A stretch of 43,822 bases of DNA from an uncultured Prevotellaceae bacterium (lineage in GTDB: Bacteria > Bacteroidota > Bacteroidia > Bacteroidales > Bacteroidaceae), in contig ONGG01000025.1 in assembly GCA_900317305.1 (NCBI GenBank), forward strand, positions 1-43,822, written 5' to 3'. The notes beneath the pieces are model-generated. The model was not told the DNA's origin. It saw only the letters and a program-made list of their open reading frames with translations, and searched no databases. Of the stretch, positions 26,589 through 35,795 are shown piece by piece; position 1 is the first letter of the stretch; each line of letters begins with the position of its first letter. Both the position numbers and the translations under genes were made by a program.

Positions 26589-29500
26589 TTATTTTGTTTT
26601 TTCCACTTTGATTCTGAGGTTCATCTCGTCGAACGACACCTCGGTACCGTCGTTAGGCTCGAAAGAGATGCTGTCGGCCAGCACCTGAGTCATGACGAAG
26701 TCGCCAAACTCGCCACAAGCCTCCTGGATGGCCTTGTTGGGCTCGATGGTCACATCGATGCGGTCGGTGATCTCGAGGCCGGAGTCCTTCCTGATGTTCT
26801 GGATGCGGTTGATGAGTTCGCGGGCCAGTCCTTCCTTCCTGAGCGAGTCGGTGAGTTGCACCTCGAGTGCCACGGTGAGGTTGCCCTCGTTGGCCACGAG
26901 CCATCCGGGGATATCCTCGCTGATGATTTCCACGTCGGCGGCATCGATGTCGATGTTTTGTCCCTCGACCACGATCTGGAGTTTTCCCTCGTTCTCGAGC
27001 TGGGCTATCTGGTGCTGCTCGAGCGAGCCCATGGCAGCGGCCACGCCCTTCATCAGCTTGCCATATTTCTTGCCCATGGTGCGGAAGTTGCACTTCACTT
27101 TCTTCACGAGCAGTCCCTCCTCCTCGGCGAAGTCGAGTTCCTTCACGTTCACCTCGTTGAGGATGGTGTCGGCCACGGCCTCAATGTGCTTGCGCTGCTG
27201 TTCGTCGACGGCGGGAATCATGATGCGCTGGAGCGGCTGCTTCACCTTGATGTTCACCTTACGGCGCAGGGCGAGCACCATCGACGAGATCTTCTGCGAC
27301 ATCTCCATCTGTGCCTCCAGTTCGGCATTATGGTATCCATCTCCGGTGGGGAACTTCTCCAGGTGCACGCTGTCGGCGGTAGCCCTGCCGGTAGCCTTTG
27401 CCAGGTCGAGGTAGAGCCGGTCGGCATAGAATGGTGAGAAGGGCGCGAGGAGTTTGGCCACGGTCTCCAGGCAGGTATAGAGGGTCTGGAAAGCGGCCAG
27501 TTTGTCGTTGTCCATCTCCTTGCCCCAGAAACGTTTGCGGTTGATGCGCACATACCAGTTGGAGAGGTTGTCGCACACGAACTCATCGATCATTCGTCCG
27601 GCCTTTGTCGGCTCAAAGTCGGCGAGGCTCTCGTCCACGGCCTTCACCAACGTGTTGAGTTTCGAGATAATCCAGCGGTCGCTCTCCGGTCGCTCCTCCA
27701 CGGGCACGTCGGGCTGCGAGTAGTCGAAGCCGTCGACATTGGCATACAGGGCGAAGAAGGAGTAAGTGTTGTAGAGTGTTCCGAAGAACTTGCGTCTCAC
27801 CTCGTCCACGCCCTCGGGGTCGAATTTCAGGTTGTCCCAAGGCTGCGAGTTGGTCATCATGTAGAATCGCAGTGCGTCGGCGCCATACTTCTCGATGGTC
27901 TCGAAGGGGTCGACGGCATTTCCAAGGCGCTTGCTCATCTTGTTGCCTTTGGCATCGAGCACCAGACCTGTGGAGACGACGTTCTTGAAGGCCACGCTGT
28001 CGAAAATCATCGTGGCGATGGCATGCAGGGTGAAGAACCATCCACGTGTCTGGTCCACGCCCTCGCTGATGAAGTCGGCGGGGAAGGCCTTTCCCTTGTC
28101 CACGGCTTCGGCATTCTCGAATGGGTAGTGGGCCTGGGCGTAGGGCATCGAGCCCGAGTCGAACCACACGTCGATGAGGTCGGTCTCCCTCTTCATGGGC
28201 TTGCCGGTTGAGCTCACGAGCGTGATCTGGTCGACGTAAGGACGGTGCATATCGATGCGGTCGTAGTTCTCGCGCGAGTAGTCGCCAGGCACGAAGCCTT
28301 TTTTCTTGAGCGGGTTCTCGCTCATCACGCCTGCCTCTACGGCCTTCTCAATCTCGTTGTAGAGTTGCTCGAGCGAACCGATGCAGATGGTCTCCCCATC
28401 GTCCTCGTTGCGCCAGATGGGCAGCGGAGTGCCCCAAAAGCGGCTGCGGCTGAGGTTCCAGTCGTTGAGGTTGTCGAGCCAGTTGCCGAATCGTCCCGTA
28501 CCGGTCGACTCCGGTTTCCAGTTGATGGTGTGGTTGAGTTCCGACATACGCTCCTTGCTGGCGGTGCTGCGGATGAACCAGCTGTCGAGCGGGTAGTAGA
28601 GCACGGGCTTGTCGGTGCGCCAGCAGTGTGGGTAGTTGTGGGTATGCTTCTCGATCTTGAAGGCCTTGTTCTCGGCCTTGAGGTCCATGCAGATGCTGAT
28701 GTCGAGGGTCTCGGCATCGGGTGCGAGCGACTCGTCGTAGGCATTCTTCACATACCTTCCGGCATAGCGCTGCCACAGGTCGAGGTCGATATAGTTGGCC
28801 ACGAACTCCGGGTCGAGGTCGTCGGTGACGAAATATTTGCCCTGCAGGTCGACGACGGGGCGCTCACGCTGCTTCTTGTCGATCATCACGATGGGCGGCA
28901 CTCCTGCCTTCTTGGCCACGAGGGCGTCGTCGGCACCGAAGTTGGGAGCGATGTGCACGATGCCCGTACCATCCTCGGTGGTGACGTAGTCGCCGGGGAT
29001 GACGCGGAAGGCCCCACCAGTGAGCGGTTTCACCATGGGCAAGAGCTGCTCGTATTCCATTCCCACGAGGTCGGTGCCTTTATACCGTGCCACGACCTTC
29101 CAGGGGATGATCTTGTCGCCCTTCTTGTAGTCGGCCAGACTGGCGTCGCGTCCTTTCTCATTGAGATAGGCCGAGGTCCTGGCCTCTGCCATCACGAGGG
29201 TTACGGGCTCGCCGGTATAGGGATTATAGGTCTGAACGGCCACATAGTCGATTTTTGGGCCCACGCAGAGCGCCGAGTTGGCGGCCAGCGTCCAGGGTGT
29301 GGTGGTCCACGCGATGAAGTAGGGCTTGCCCCATTCCGTCATCTCGGGCTTGGGGTTCTTCATGGCAAACTGTGCCGTGACAGTGGTGTCCTTCACGTCG
29401 CGGTAGCATCCGGGCTGGTTGAGCTCATGGCTCGAGAGTCCGGTTCCGGCAGCGGGCGAATAGGGCTGAATGGTATATCCCTTGTAGAGCAGGTCTTTGT

Positions 29501-30023
29501 CGTAGAACTGCTTGAGGAGCCACCACAGCGTCTCGATATATTTGTTGTCGTAGGTGATATAGGGGTCGTTGAGGTCGACCCAATAACCGATTTTCTCGGT
29601 GAGGTCGTCCCACTCCGAGGTGAATTTCATCACATTCTCGCGGCAACGCTGGTTGTAGTCTTCAATGGAGATATACTTCTCGCTTTCGTGGTTGTCGATA
29701 TCTGCCTTGGTGATGTTGAGTTCCTTCTCCACACCCAGTTCCACGGGCAGTCCATGGGTGTCCCACCCTGCCTTGCGCTTCACCTGGAAGCCTTTCATTG
29801 TCTTGTATCGGTTGAAGGTGTCTTTGATGGTGCGTGCCAGCACATGGTGAATGCCAGGGTGTCCGTTGGCCGAGGGAGGTCCCTCGAAGAACACAAATTC
29901 AGGGCATCCTTCACGCTCTTTCACCGATCTTTCGAAGACGTTGTTCTTTTTCCACTCCTGCAGGATAGCATTGTTGACATCGGTCAGGTTGAGACCTTTG
30001 TACTCTGCGAATTTTTTGGTCAT
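26589..30023 (-). CDS. ileS: Isoleucyl-tRNA synthetase
   Basis: IleS charges isoleucine onto tRNA-Ile and edits valine errors. The 1144-residue class I synthetase has GHPGIHH (residues 54-60) in the HIGH position, a large editing domain in the middle, KMSKR at 695-699 and a C-terminal anticodon-binding region. The ATG at 30023 (MTKKFAEYKG) was chosen over 30104, which lies upstream of the predicted transcription start. It leads the operon continuing with the DksA-like gene, lspA, DUF4296, M23 and C69. An ileS-lspA link is also seen in enteric bacteria. Confidence 0.97.
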   Translation of the reverse strand: MTKKFAEYKGLNLTDVNNAILQEWKKNNVFERSVKEREGCPEFVFFEGPPSANGHPGIHHVLARTIKDTFNRYKTMKGFQVKRKAGWDTHGLPVELGVEKELNITKADIDNHESEKYISIEDYNQRCRENVMKFTSEWDDLTEKIGYWVDLNDPYITYDNKYIETLWWLLKQFYDKDLLYKGYTIQPYSPAAGTGLSSHELNQPGCYRDVKDTTVTAQFAMKNPKPEMTEWGKPYFIAWTTTPWTLAANSALCVGPKIDYVAVQTYNPYTGEPVTLVMAEARTSAYLNEKGRDASLADYKKGDKIIPWKVVARYKGTDLVGMEYEQLLPMVKPLTGGAFRVIPGDYVTTEDGTGIVHIAPNFGADDALVAKKAGVPPIVMIDKKQRERPVVDLQGKYFVTDDLDPEFVANYIDLDLWQRYAGRYVKNAYDESLAPDAETLDISICMDLKAENKAFKIEKHTHNYPHCWRTDKPVLYYPLDSWFIRSTASKERMSELNHTINWKPESTGTGRFGNWLDNLNDWNLSRSRFWGTPLPIWRNEDDGETICIGSLEQLYNEIEKAVEAGVMSENPLKKKGFVPGDYSRENYDRIDMHRPYVDQITLVSSTGKPMKRETDLIDVWFDSGSMPYAQAHYPFENAEAVDKGKAFPADFISEGVDQTRGWFFTLHAIATMIFDSVAFKNVVSTGLVLDAKGNKMSKRLGNAVDPFETIEKYGADALRFYMMTNSQPWDNLKFDPEGVDEVRRKFFGTLYNTYSFFALYANVDGFDYSQPDVPVEERPESDRWIISKLNTLVKAVDESLADFEPTKAGRMIDEFVCDNLSNWYVRINRKRFWGKEMDNDKLAAFQTLYTCLETVAKLLAPFSPFYADRLYLDLAKATGRATADSVHLEKFPTGDGYHNAELEAQMEMSQKISSMVLALRRKVNIKVKQPLQRIMIPAVDEQQRKHIEAVADTILNEVNVKELDFAEEEGLLVKKVKCNFRTMGKKYGKLMKGVAAAMGSLEQHQIAQLENEGKLQIVVEGQNIDIDAADVEIISEDIPGWLVANEGNLTVALEVQLTDSLRKEGLARELINRIQNIRKDSGLEITDRIDVTIEPNKAIQEACGEFGDFVMTQVLADSISFEPNDGTEVSFDEMNLRIKVEKTK

Positions 30024-30049
30024 ATCTCTTTTATCGATAAAGTATTGTT

Positions 30050-30079
30050 CTTTTTCGCACTCTTTTCGTGCGCAAAAAG
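30050..30079 (-). promoter_or_regulatory. Leader hairpin upstream of ileS
   Basis: In the predicted 70-base ileS leader, 30068-30079 pairs with 30050-30060 (one bulged base) around a 7-base loop. It could affect mRNA stability or expression; no control element of a known class is recognised. Confidence 0.4.
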
Positions 30080-30101
30080 GTCTATTCTTATTTTTAAGGT
30101 G

Positions 30102-30133
30102 CAAAATTACGAATAAGGTGGCGAAAAACCAAA
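30102..30133 (-). promoter_or_regulatory. Promoter of the ileS-lspA operon
   Basis: On the minus strand, TTTG at 30130-30133, a 20-base spacer and TAATTTTG at 30102-30109 match the consensus, giving a start near 30095. Confidence 0.75.
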
Positions 30134-30195
30134 TTTATTTGTAAAATTCCGAAACGAGAGATTTTTTATTGAAGTTTCGCATTCGCTCATCTTTT

Positions 30196-30237
30196 TGGAG
30201 TTCAGGAGTTCAGGAGTTGCAGGAGTTCAGACAATAG
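30196..30237. repeat. Octamer repeat cluster ending in GACAATAG (single unit)
   Basis: GGAGTTCA-type octamers run from 30196 and end in GTTCAGACAATAGCCC. The end matches the inverted arm at 6361-6376 exactly. It is located between the ileS promoter and the end of the M16 gene. Confidence 0.75.
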
Positions 30238-30268
30238 CCCGGATTCACCCATTAAGCGGACTACAAAT

Positions 30269-30302
30269 AGAATCGCGGGCTTCGTTTGAAACCCGCGATT
30301 CT
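30269..30302 (-). terminator. Hairpin terminator of the M16 peptidase gene
   Basis: A perfect 11-base-pair GC-rich stem (30269-30279 with 30292-30302) has further pairing within its 12-base interior. It lies 41 bases after the stop. The T tract is weak (TATTTG on the minus strand), so efficiency is uncertain. Confidence 0.6.
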
Positions 30303-30342
30303 GAGTGGTTGGCCCTGAGGCCATGCTGATGTATGCTCCGGC

Positions 30343-33147
30343 TTATTCCGGCATCATGAATATCGTGGCATGGTTCTTCGACTTGACGATGACCTTCTTC
30401 AGGAAGTTGGAGATCTGCTTTGTCGTTGTCTGCTCCACGAGGGCCTTGTAGTTGGAGTGGGTGTCGATGCCATAGCGGTTGTAGCGGGCAATGACGCCAA
30501 GCCAGTACCTGTTGGTGGCAGCATCGATGTCGGCCTGCTTCAGCATGGCTTGCTTCACCTTGTTCAGGTCTTCTTCGCTGGGAGCCTTGAGCATGGCATC
30601 CATACCTTTCTTGAACTCGGGAAGAGCGGCCTCGGCCTTCTCGGGGTTGAGCTGTGCCGAACCCTGGATGGTGATGTACGACACGCCGTTGTCGGTGTCG
30701 ACATCGCTCTCTGCGCCAGCATGATAGGCGGCCGACATACGCTCCCTGATCTCACGTTCGTAAATCATCTCGAGCATCTTGCCCGAAATGTCGGCGAGCA
30801 CGTTGTTCTGCGGGTTGTATTTGAGCGCCTTCGAGCGCCAGATCTCAGCAGCCTCGGCCTGTGGGTTCTCCATCTTCTTGGTGAAGCGGTTGGTGAGCTC
30901 GCCATTGACGAAGGTGCGGATTTCCTTGCCCTTGAGGTCGGCCGTTCCCTTGGAGGGGAGCGATGCGATATACTGCTCGATATATTCGCGGAGCTGTGCC
31001 TCGTCGAAATTGCCTGCGAACACGAAATTGAAGTTGGCGGCATTGGAGTAGAGCTCACGGGCTATCTGAATCACGCGGTCGATGTTCACCTTCTCCAGTT
31101 GTTCGGCGGTGGGCACCATGAAGAGCGGGTTGTGTCCGTATATGGTGCTCATGGTCGAGTCTTGGAACACCACCGAGCTGTTGAGTCCGATGTTCTTGAG
31201 CTGTGTAGCGAGCAAGCCACGGATGTTGTTGAATGCATTCTCGTCCTTGTTGAGGTTGGTGAAGCTGAGGTATACGAGCTGCATCATGGTCTCCAGGTCT
31301 TTGGGAGTGGAGTTGGCCGAGAGCGAGTGGATGGTGGAATTGATGCTGAACGAAGTGCCCACCTGCTTGCCCGACAAGGCCTTCTGCAACTCATTGACGC
31401 TGAAGTTGCCCAGTCCGCACTGCGAGAGGAACACGTCGGCGAGCTGCATCTGCATCTGGTCGTCTTTTCCATAGACCGAGAAACCGCCATCCGAGGTGGC
31501 CTGCATCAGGATCTCATCGGCGTTGAAGTCGGTGTGCTTCAGCATCACCTTGGCGCCATTCGAGAGGAGGAGTTCCTTGTATCCAAGAGCAGCGTTGGTT
31601 GTTTCTTTCACGATGCTGCCCTTCTTTGGTAACTCGCTCAGGAGCGGCTCCTGCTTCACATTGTCGACATATGCCTCCAGAGTCTCTGCCCTTACACCAT
31701 CAGCCACTTTCTTCATATCGGCTGGGGTGAAGAGTTGCTTTCCTTCCACATCCTGCAAGAGTGCAAGGGCCACGAAGTTGGTGTCGGAGTCGAGAATCAT
31801 CTGCTGTGCCACGGCGTTGATCACATCCACGGTGAGCATCGGGGCATACTGCTTGAGGGTCTCATGCTCCCACTCTATCGAGGGGATGGGCTCGTTGTCG
31901 AGGAAGTTGGTCACATACTGCTGACAGAAGTTGTTGGTAGGCGTCTTCTCGCGGTTGTTGTACATTTTCTCTACCTGACTCAGGATCTCATCCCTTGCCC
32001 TGTCGTATTCGGTGGCGGTGAAGCCATGGTCTTTCACCCTTTTCACCTCGCGCAAAGCAGCTGCCAAAGCCTCGAGGTCCTTGCCCTCCTTGGGCACCAC
32101 CTGCAGCTGCAGGGCATCCTTCGTGCGCGACACGAGATAGGTGGTAAAGGATGCGCCGGAGTTACTGAACGGGCACTCGGGCTTTATGGCCTCTTCAGAG
32201 AAGCGGGTGTTGAGCATTTGGCTGATGGCACTCTTGGCGTAGTCGACCACATAGTACGACATGTCGCTCTTCATCTCGTCGGGCACGGGGTCAAACTTCA
32301 TGAAAGCGAGGAAGATGCTCAACTGCTGCTCCTTGTCCTTACCCACGAGATAGATGCCCTCGTTGTTGTCGGGCACCTCCACGGGCTCTACCTTGGCGGC
32401 GTTAGCAGGCACCTTGATGCCGCCAAAGAGTTCCTTGATCTTCTGCTCGGTGCGGTCCACATCGATGTCGCCAACGATGATGATACCCTGATTGTCGGGA
32501 CGATACCACTTGCGGTAGTAGGCCCTGAGGGTCTCGGGCGAGCATCCGTCGATCACCTCCATCAGTCCGATGGGGAAACGGTGGCCGTATTTCGAACCGG
32601 GATAGAGGTTGGGCAACTCATTTTCCAGAATCTTCTGGGTGCCCTTGATGCGCATGCGGTACTCATTGTGCACCACGTCGCGCTCCTCGTCGATGGCCTT
32701 CTCGTTGAGGGTGATGCCGTTCGACCAGTCCTTGAGGATGAGCATACACGAGTCGAGGGCCGAAATACGGGTGGTGGGCACATCTTGAATGTAGTACACA
32801 GTCTGGTCGGTGGAGGTGTAGGCATTCAGGTTGCGGCCATACTCCACGCCGATGGAGCGCAGGTACTCCTGAAGGCTATTGTCCTTGAAATGCTCCGTGC
32901 CATTGAAGGCCATGTGCTCGAGCAAGTGAGCGAGACCCCGCTGGTCGTCGTTCTCCTGCACCGAACCCACTCGCTGGGCGATATAGAAACTGGCCACATG
33001 CTCAGGATAGTTGTTGTGGCGGATGTAATAGGTCAGGCCATTGTCCAACTTTCCCTTTCTCACCTGGGGGTCGACGGGAATGGTCTGAGCCTGTGCAGCA
33101 ACGCAGAACAGCAGTAGTGCGGCTGCGAAAAGTTTTCTCATTGTCAT
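30343..33147 (-). CDS. M16-family (insulinase-like) periplasmic zinc protease
   Basis: The 934-residue protein has a signal peptide (ending about AQAQ, residue 21) and the inverted zinc motif HLLEH at residues 74-78, with the downstream glutamate in the same domain. The length fits a fused pair of M16 halves: the N-terminal half is catalytic, and the C-terminal half (from about residue 510) lacks the motif. These enzymes degrade peptides in the periplasm. The ATG at 33141 is an equally good start. It is transcribed alone, with a promoter upstream and a hairpin after the stop. Confidence 0.93.
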   Translation of the reverse strand: MTMRKLFAAALLLFCVAAQAQTIPVDPQVRKGKLDNGLTYYIRHNNYPEHVASFYIAQRVGSVQENDDQRGLAHLLEHMAFNGTEHFKDNSLQEYLRSIGVEYGRNLNAYTSTDQTVYYIQDVPTTRISALDSCMLILKDWSNGITLNEKAIDEERDVVHNEYRMRIKGTQKILENELPNLYPGSKYGHRFPIGLMEVIDGCSPETLRAYYRKWYRPDNQGIIIVGDIDVDRTEQKIKELFGGIKVPANAAKVEPVEVPDNNEGIYLVGKDKEQQLSIFLAFMKFDPVPDEMKSDMSYYVVDYAKSAISQMLNTRFSEEAIKPECPFSNSGASFTTYLVSRTKDALQLQVVPKEGKDLEALAAALREVKRVKDHGFTATEYDRARDEILSQVEKMYNNREKTPTNNFCQQYVTNFLDNEPIPSIEWEHETLKQYAPMLTVDVINAVAQQMILDSDTNFVALALLQDVEGKQLFTPADMKKVADGVRAETLEAYVDNVKQEPLLSELPKKGSIVKETTNAALGYKELLLSNGAKVMLKHTDFNADEILMQATSDGGFSVYGKDDQMQMQLADVFLSQCGLGNFSVNELQKALSGKQVGTSFSINSTIHSLSANSTPKDLETMMQLVYLSFTNLNKDENAFNNIRGLLATQLKNIGLNSSVVFQDSTMSTIYGHNPLFMVPTAEQLEKVNIDRVIQIARELYSNAANFNFVFAGNFDEAQLREYIEQYIASLPSKGTADLKGKEIRTFVNGELTNRFTKKMENPQAEAAEIWRSKALKYNPQNNVLADISGKMLEMIYEREIRERMSAAYHAGAESDVDTDNGVSYITIQGSAQLNPEKAEAALPEFKKGMDAMLKAPSEEDLNKVKQAMLKQADIDAATNRYWLGVIARYNRYGIDTHSNYKALVEQTTTKQISNFLKKVIVKSKNHATIFMMPE

Positions 33148-33184
33148 GTTAATGCTGATTGATAATAGTTGAAGTTATTGTTTG

Positions 33185-33192
33185 CAAAATTA
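33185..33192 (-). promoter_or_regulatory. Candidate -7 box of the M16 gene
   Basis: TAATTTTG on the minus strand fits the -7 consensus, 38 bases before the start codon. A -33 element is not evident. Confidence 0.5.
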
Positions 33193-33374
33193 GTACAAAA
33201 CGATGATATTTCGCCGTTTTTATCATATTTTCACACAAAAAGTGCCGTTTTTTCTCGAATCTTGTCGTCGATGATTGCTTACATCTGCTCATTTGACGCA
33301 TAATAACAGGAAAAACTACAGAAAAACGGTGCTTATTTTTCCTCATATTGCAAAATAATGTTAAACCAACAAAC

Positions 33375-33422
33375 TTTTATAGTACTATGTATTGCAAGGT
33401 ACTATAAAAATACCTACTTTTG
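33375..33422 (+). promoter_or_regulatory. padR-pspC promoter with overlapping palindromic operator
   Basis: TTG at 33392-33394, a 20-base spacer and TACTTTTG at 33415-33422 form a good promoter. A perfect 11-base inverted repeat, TTTTATAGTAC (33375-33385) and GTACTATAAAA (33399-33409), spans the -33 element and spacer. PadR regulators bind such palindromes, so self-repression is likely. A second -7-like TACCTTTG lies at 33433-33440. Confidence 0.7.
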
Positions 33423-33512
33423 CAATGTCGGATACCTTTGGCCACGGTTTCCGGCAAGACAAAGCGGTTTTTGAGGTAGCGGAAGCGAGATGCAGACACC
33501 TATTATCTATAT

Positions 33513-33529
33513 AGGTCATGCATTGACCT
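33513..33529 (+). promoter_or_regulatory. Palindrome in the padR leader
   Basis: AGGTCA and TGACCT flank a 5-base centre (33519-33523) in the leader, 38 bases before the padR start. It may be a second binding site or a leader hairpin; no binding protein is known. Confidence 0.4.
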
Positions 33530-33566
33530 CGAGACCGAAGTTAAAAATCAATCATTCAGAAGCGTT

Positions 33567-33908
33567 ATGAATATCGACAATGCGAAATCACAGATGCGCA
33601 AGGGGATGCTCGAATACTGCGTCCTTTTGCTGCTCCGTCGCCAGCCTTCCTACGCCAACGACATTATCAAGCAACTGAAGGATGCCGACCTGATTGTGGT
33701 GGAGGGCACGCTCTATCCTCTTCTGAGCCGCCTGAAGAAAGACGGCCTGCTCACCTACGAGTGGCAGGAGTCGTTTCAAGGTCCGCCCCGCAAGTATTAT
33801 GCCATGACCGACGACGGCGCCCTTGCCCTGCGAGAGATGGACGCCACCTGGAATGCCCTGACCCGCACGGTAGAACTGCTGAAGAACTCGATCGTGACCT
33901 CCACGTAG
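33567..33908 (+). CDS. PadR-family transcriptional regulator
   Basis: The 113-residue protein is a winged-helix DNA-binding protein of the PadR type. The core lies at about residues 10-85, including MLEYCVLLLLRRQPSYANDI and the wing LTYEWQES...PPRKYYAMTDDGA. The C-terminal helix probably dimerises. It precedes the PspC-domain gene by 70 bases on the same strand. PadR-PspC pairs are common in Bacteroidota and are thought to respond to envelope stress, but the signal is unknown. The inverted repeat in its promoter suggests it represses its own operon. Confidence 0.93.
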   Translation: MNIDNAKSQMRKGMLEYCVLLLLRRQPSYANDIIKQLKDADLIVVEGTLYPLLSRLKKDGLLTYEWQESFQGPPRKYYAMTDDGALALREMDATWNALTRTVELLKNSIVTST

Positions 33909-33978
33909 AACCGGAAAGAACCACACGGTTTGAGCATCTTACCAACAACTATTCATCATCACCAAAAAACAGACAACA

Positions 33979-35661
33979 ATGAAAAAGAATATCACCGTCA
34001 ATATTTTCGGTACCCTCTACCCCATCGACGAGGATGCCTACGAACTGCTGCAGCGTTACAATGAGAACATGCGCAGATATTACAGCCGCAGGGAAGGCGG
34101 CGAGGAGATCGCCGACGATGTGGAGCATCGTGTGGCCGAACTGCTGAGCGAGTACCGCTCAAAAGGCGTGATGGCCATCACCATCGAGCATGTGAAGGAA
34201 ATCATCGACCGCATCGGCGACCCCCAGCAGATGGATGCCGAGGCCATGGGCGATGAGGCAGGTGGTGGCTCCACTCCCCCACCCTTCGACAATCAGACCG
34301 ATGGCCAGCAGGGCCAGACCGGTCAGACCCCGCCACCGCCACCAGGCTACGACCCCGCCTACAATGCAGGCGACAACACTCTCAGCCGCAAGGTTTTCCG
34401 CGACCCCGACGACCGCATCCTCGGTGGTGTGCTCTCAGGTCTGAGCCACTACTTTGGCATCAGCGACCCCTTGGTGCTCCGCGTGATCTTCATCGTGCTG
34501 CTCTTCATCTCGTTCAGTGTGGCTGCCATCATCTACCTGATAGCATGGGTGCTGATACCCGAGGCCATAACCCCCGAAGACCGCCTGCGTATGTATGGCA
34601 AGCCCGTGACCGCGAAGACGCTCAACGAGGAACTGATGCGTGGGATGAAAGGAGCCAATGAGTTTGTGAACAACCCCAATACCCGTGACAATGCACGCGG
34701 CTGCCTCTCGGCGCTGGCCAAGATCGTGCTGCTGATCATCGGCGGATTCTTCGCCCTGATATTGGGAAGCATTCTCATCAGTCTCCTCATCGCCCTCATT
34801 GCCGCTGTCTTCGGACTCTCGATAGCCGCCATATTTGGCGACCTGGCTCCCATCAACATCGCCGGTGCCGAAATCCACCTCTCGCAACTGCTGGAGTCGA
34901 TACCCACCTCATTGACCATCCTGGGCATCATCTCTACGCTGCTGGTCATCGGACTGCCCCTCTATGGTCTGATCCGACTGCTTGTGAACCGCAGCAACGA
35001 GCACAATCTCTCTACCGCGGTAAAAGCCAGCCTCATCGCCATCTGGCTGCTGAGCGCAGGTGCGATGATCGGCTCGTTCATCGCCATTGGCCATAAGATT
35101 GCCTCCGAGGCCGTGAAGATAGAGCAACGGCAAAACACCCACAACGGCATCTACATGCCCCGCTACACCTGGCGTGTGCTCGACCGCATGGGATGGACGG
35201 CAGAGCAACTTGAAGGTACTGACCGTTGGATTGAGGACGATGGCATCTTGCCCAACGGCGAGATGGGCAGCTTCATCTCGCTTGAGGCAAAGAACAATCC
35301 CAACAACATGCACTACGACCTGCGCAAGACCCTCAATCTGCAGCCCGGCACCTACAAGATAGAAGGATGGGCACGAGCCGACGGCGAAGGCAATGCCCTC
35401 TATGTGGTGAGCAACAACAACAGAGACACGCTGCGCGTGGCCGTTCCCAAATTCGAGAAGGTGAACAATCCCACCGACACCACCGAGGTGGTGCTCTACA
35501 GCAACGACGGCAGCCGCGACTGGAGCCACGTGGAAGGTGAATTCGTAGTAAGCGAGCCTAGCACGGTGAGCTACGGCATCACCAACAAAAGCGCATTCAA
35601 CACCACGCCGTGGAACAGCCACAAGGTGAGCATCGGCGAGGTGAGCATCGTCACAAAATGA
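33979..35661 (+). CDS. PspC-domain membrane protein
   Basis: The 560-residue protein has an N-terminal cytoplasmic part (about residues 1-90) containing DEDAYELLQRY and a Gln/Pro-rich linker. The PspC domain (about 133-195) contains GGVLSGLSHYFGIS and two membrane helices. Four or so further membrane helices lie between 240 and 380. The C-terminal domain (about 390-560) looks periplasmic and beta-rich. PspC proteins act in envelope stress. With the padR gene it forms a two-gene unit. The 96-base element follows directly after the stop. Confidence 0.9.
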   Translation: MKKNITVNIFGTLYPIDEDAYELLQRYNENMRRYYSRREGGEEIADDVEHRVAELLSEYRSKGVMAITIEHVKEIIDRIGDPQQMDAEAMGDEAGGGSTPPPFDNQTDGQQGQTGQTPPPPPGYDPAYNAGDNTLSRKVFRDPDDRILGGVLSGLSHYFGISDPLVLRVIFIVLLFISFSVAAIIYLIAWVLIPEAITPEDRLRMYGKPVTAKTLNEELMRGMKGANEFVNNPNTRDNARGCLSALAKIVLLIIGGFFALILGSILISLLIALIAAVFGLSIAAIFGDLAPINIAGAEIHLSQLLESIPTSLTILGIISTLLVIGLPLYGLIRLLVNRSNEHNLSTAVKASLIAIWLLSAGAMIGSFIAIGHKIASEAVKIEQRQNTHNGIYMPRYTWRVLDRMGWTAEQLEGTDRWIEDDGILPNGEMGSFISLEAKNNPNNMHYDLRKTLNLQPGTYKIEGWARADGEGNALYVVSNNNRDTLRVAVPKFEKVNNPTDTTEVVLYSNDGSRDWSHVEGEFVVSEPSTVSYGITNKSAFNTTPWNSHKVSIGEVSIVTK

Positions 35662-35663
35662 TG

Positions 35664-35759
35664 GAAGAAGGTGTGTCAAAATGATTTTTTAGTCGCCTAC
35701 GGCGAGAACCATTGGCTGATGTGCAAAGCGCACTCATTCACTTTTGACACACCCTCTTC
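35664..35759. mobile_element. 96-base element with 18-base terminal inverted repeats (MITE-like or terminator)
   Basis: GAAGAAGGTGTGTCAAAA at 35664-35681 pairs with 35742-35759 with one mismatch; the ends enclose 60 bases. It begins 2 bases after the PspC stop and lies between convergent genes. It could be a miniature inverted-repeat element now serving as a two-way terminator. No target duplication is evident. Confidence 0.5.
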
Positions 35760-35760
35760 A

Positions 35761-35784
35761 GAAGTAGAGCGAACGCGAAACTTC
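35761..35784. repeat. Dispersed hairpin repeat, copy 1
   Basis: GAAGT...ACTTC encloses a GAGCGAA(C/T)GCG core. A copy with three differences lies at 43101-43124. It lies inside the space between the 96-base element and the 899-residue protein gene. Confidence 0.6.
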
Positions 35785-35795
35785 AACCTTTGGGA

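Noticed and set aside
28245-30116. 623-codon plus-strand open frame
   Set aside because: It lies antisense inside ileS, has no recognisable domain and is the usual shadow of a GC-biased gene.
31735-33117. 460-codon plus-strand open frame
   Set aside because: It is antisense to the M16 protease gene, with no domain or promoter.
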